The position numbers and the translations under genes were made by a program. Source: an uncultured Eubacteriales bacterium (GTDB taxonomy: Bacteria; Bacillota; Clostridia; UBA1381; UMGS1253). Taken from it: a stretch of 5,930 nt of DNA. The notes under the pieces are model-generated. The model was not told the origin of the DNA. It did not search any database and was given only the letters and a program-made list of their open reading frames with translations. Location of the stretch: assembly GCA_900550065.1 (NCBI GenBank), contig URQR01000129.1, positions 1-5,930 on the forward strand. Direction: 5' to 3'. Numbering within the stretch: position 1 is the stretch's first letter; every line of letters starts with the position of its first letter. This document shows positions 5,929 through 5,930 of the stretch, piece by piece.

Positions 5929-5930
5929 TC

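Overview
The window carries five protein-coding genes, all on the minus strand and packed head to tail. In transcription order (high to low coordinates) they are gatB, an M20-family amidohydrolase, a cobalamin-binding-type radical SAM protein, purE, and purC, which runs off the low-coordinate end of the window a few residues short of its expected C-terminus. Low-GC spacers between moderately GC-rich genes, strong AGGAGG-type Shine-Dalgarno sites, a GatB with a Cys-x-Cys ... Cys-x2-Cys cluster, and a purE-purC pair with no purK between them all suggest an anaerobic Firmicute of class Clostridia. The order or family cannot be fixed from this sequence alone.

Region 1 (about 5928 to 4401): gatB encodes the B subunit of the tRNA-dependent amidotransferase that makes Gln-tRNA(Gln) and/or Asn-tRNA(Asn). 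Its stop codon is followed by a GC-rich hairpin with a T-rich tail, which lies directly against the ribosome binding site of the next gene. A perfect TATAAT hexamer overlaps the gatB stop.

Region 2 (4400 to 1484): the amidohydrolase and the radical SAM/DUF4080-type gene are separated by 10 bases. The Shine-Dalgarno of the second gene starts inside the stop codon of the first, so the two are probably translated as a pair. The substrate of neither can be read from sequence.

Region 3 (1483 to 1208): an AT-rich spacer of 276 bases with a consensus -10 box just after the radical SAM gene. This would give an untranslated leader of about 230 nt ahead of purE. The leader holds several hairpins, a 50-bp-spaced direct repeat, and an intrinsic-terminator-like hairpin with a T7 tract about 35 nt before the purE Shine-Dalgarno. 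An upstream segment can pair with the 3' arm of that terminator. This looks like a transcription attenuator or riboswitch, and it matches none of the purine-related riboswitch consensuses I can recall. It is the most interesting item in the window.

Region 4 (1207 to 1): purE and purC overlap by four bases (ATGA) and encode consecutive steps of de novo purine synthesis, carboxylation of AIR to CAIR and its ligation to aspartate to give SAICAR. Further pur genes probably follow beyond the window edge.
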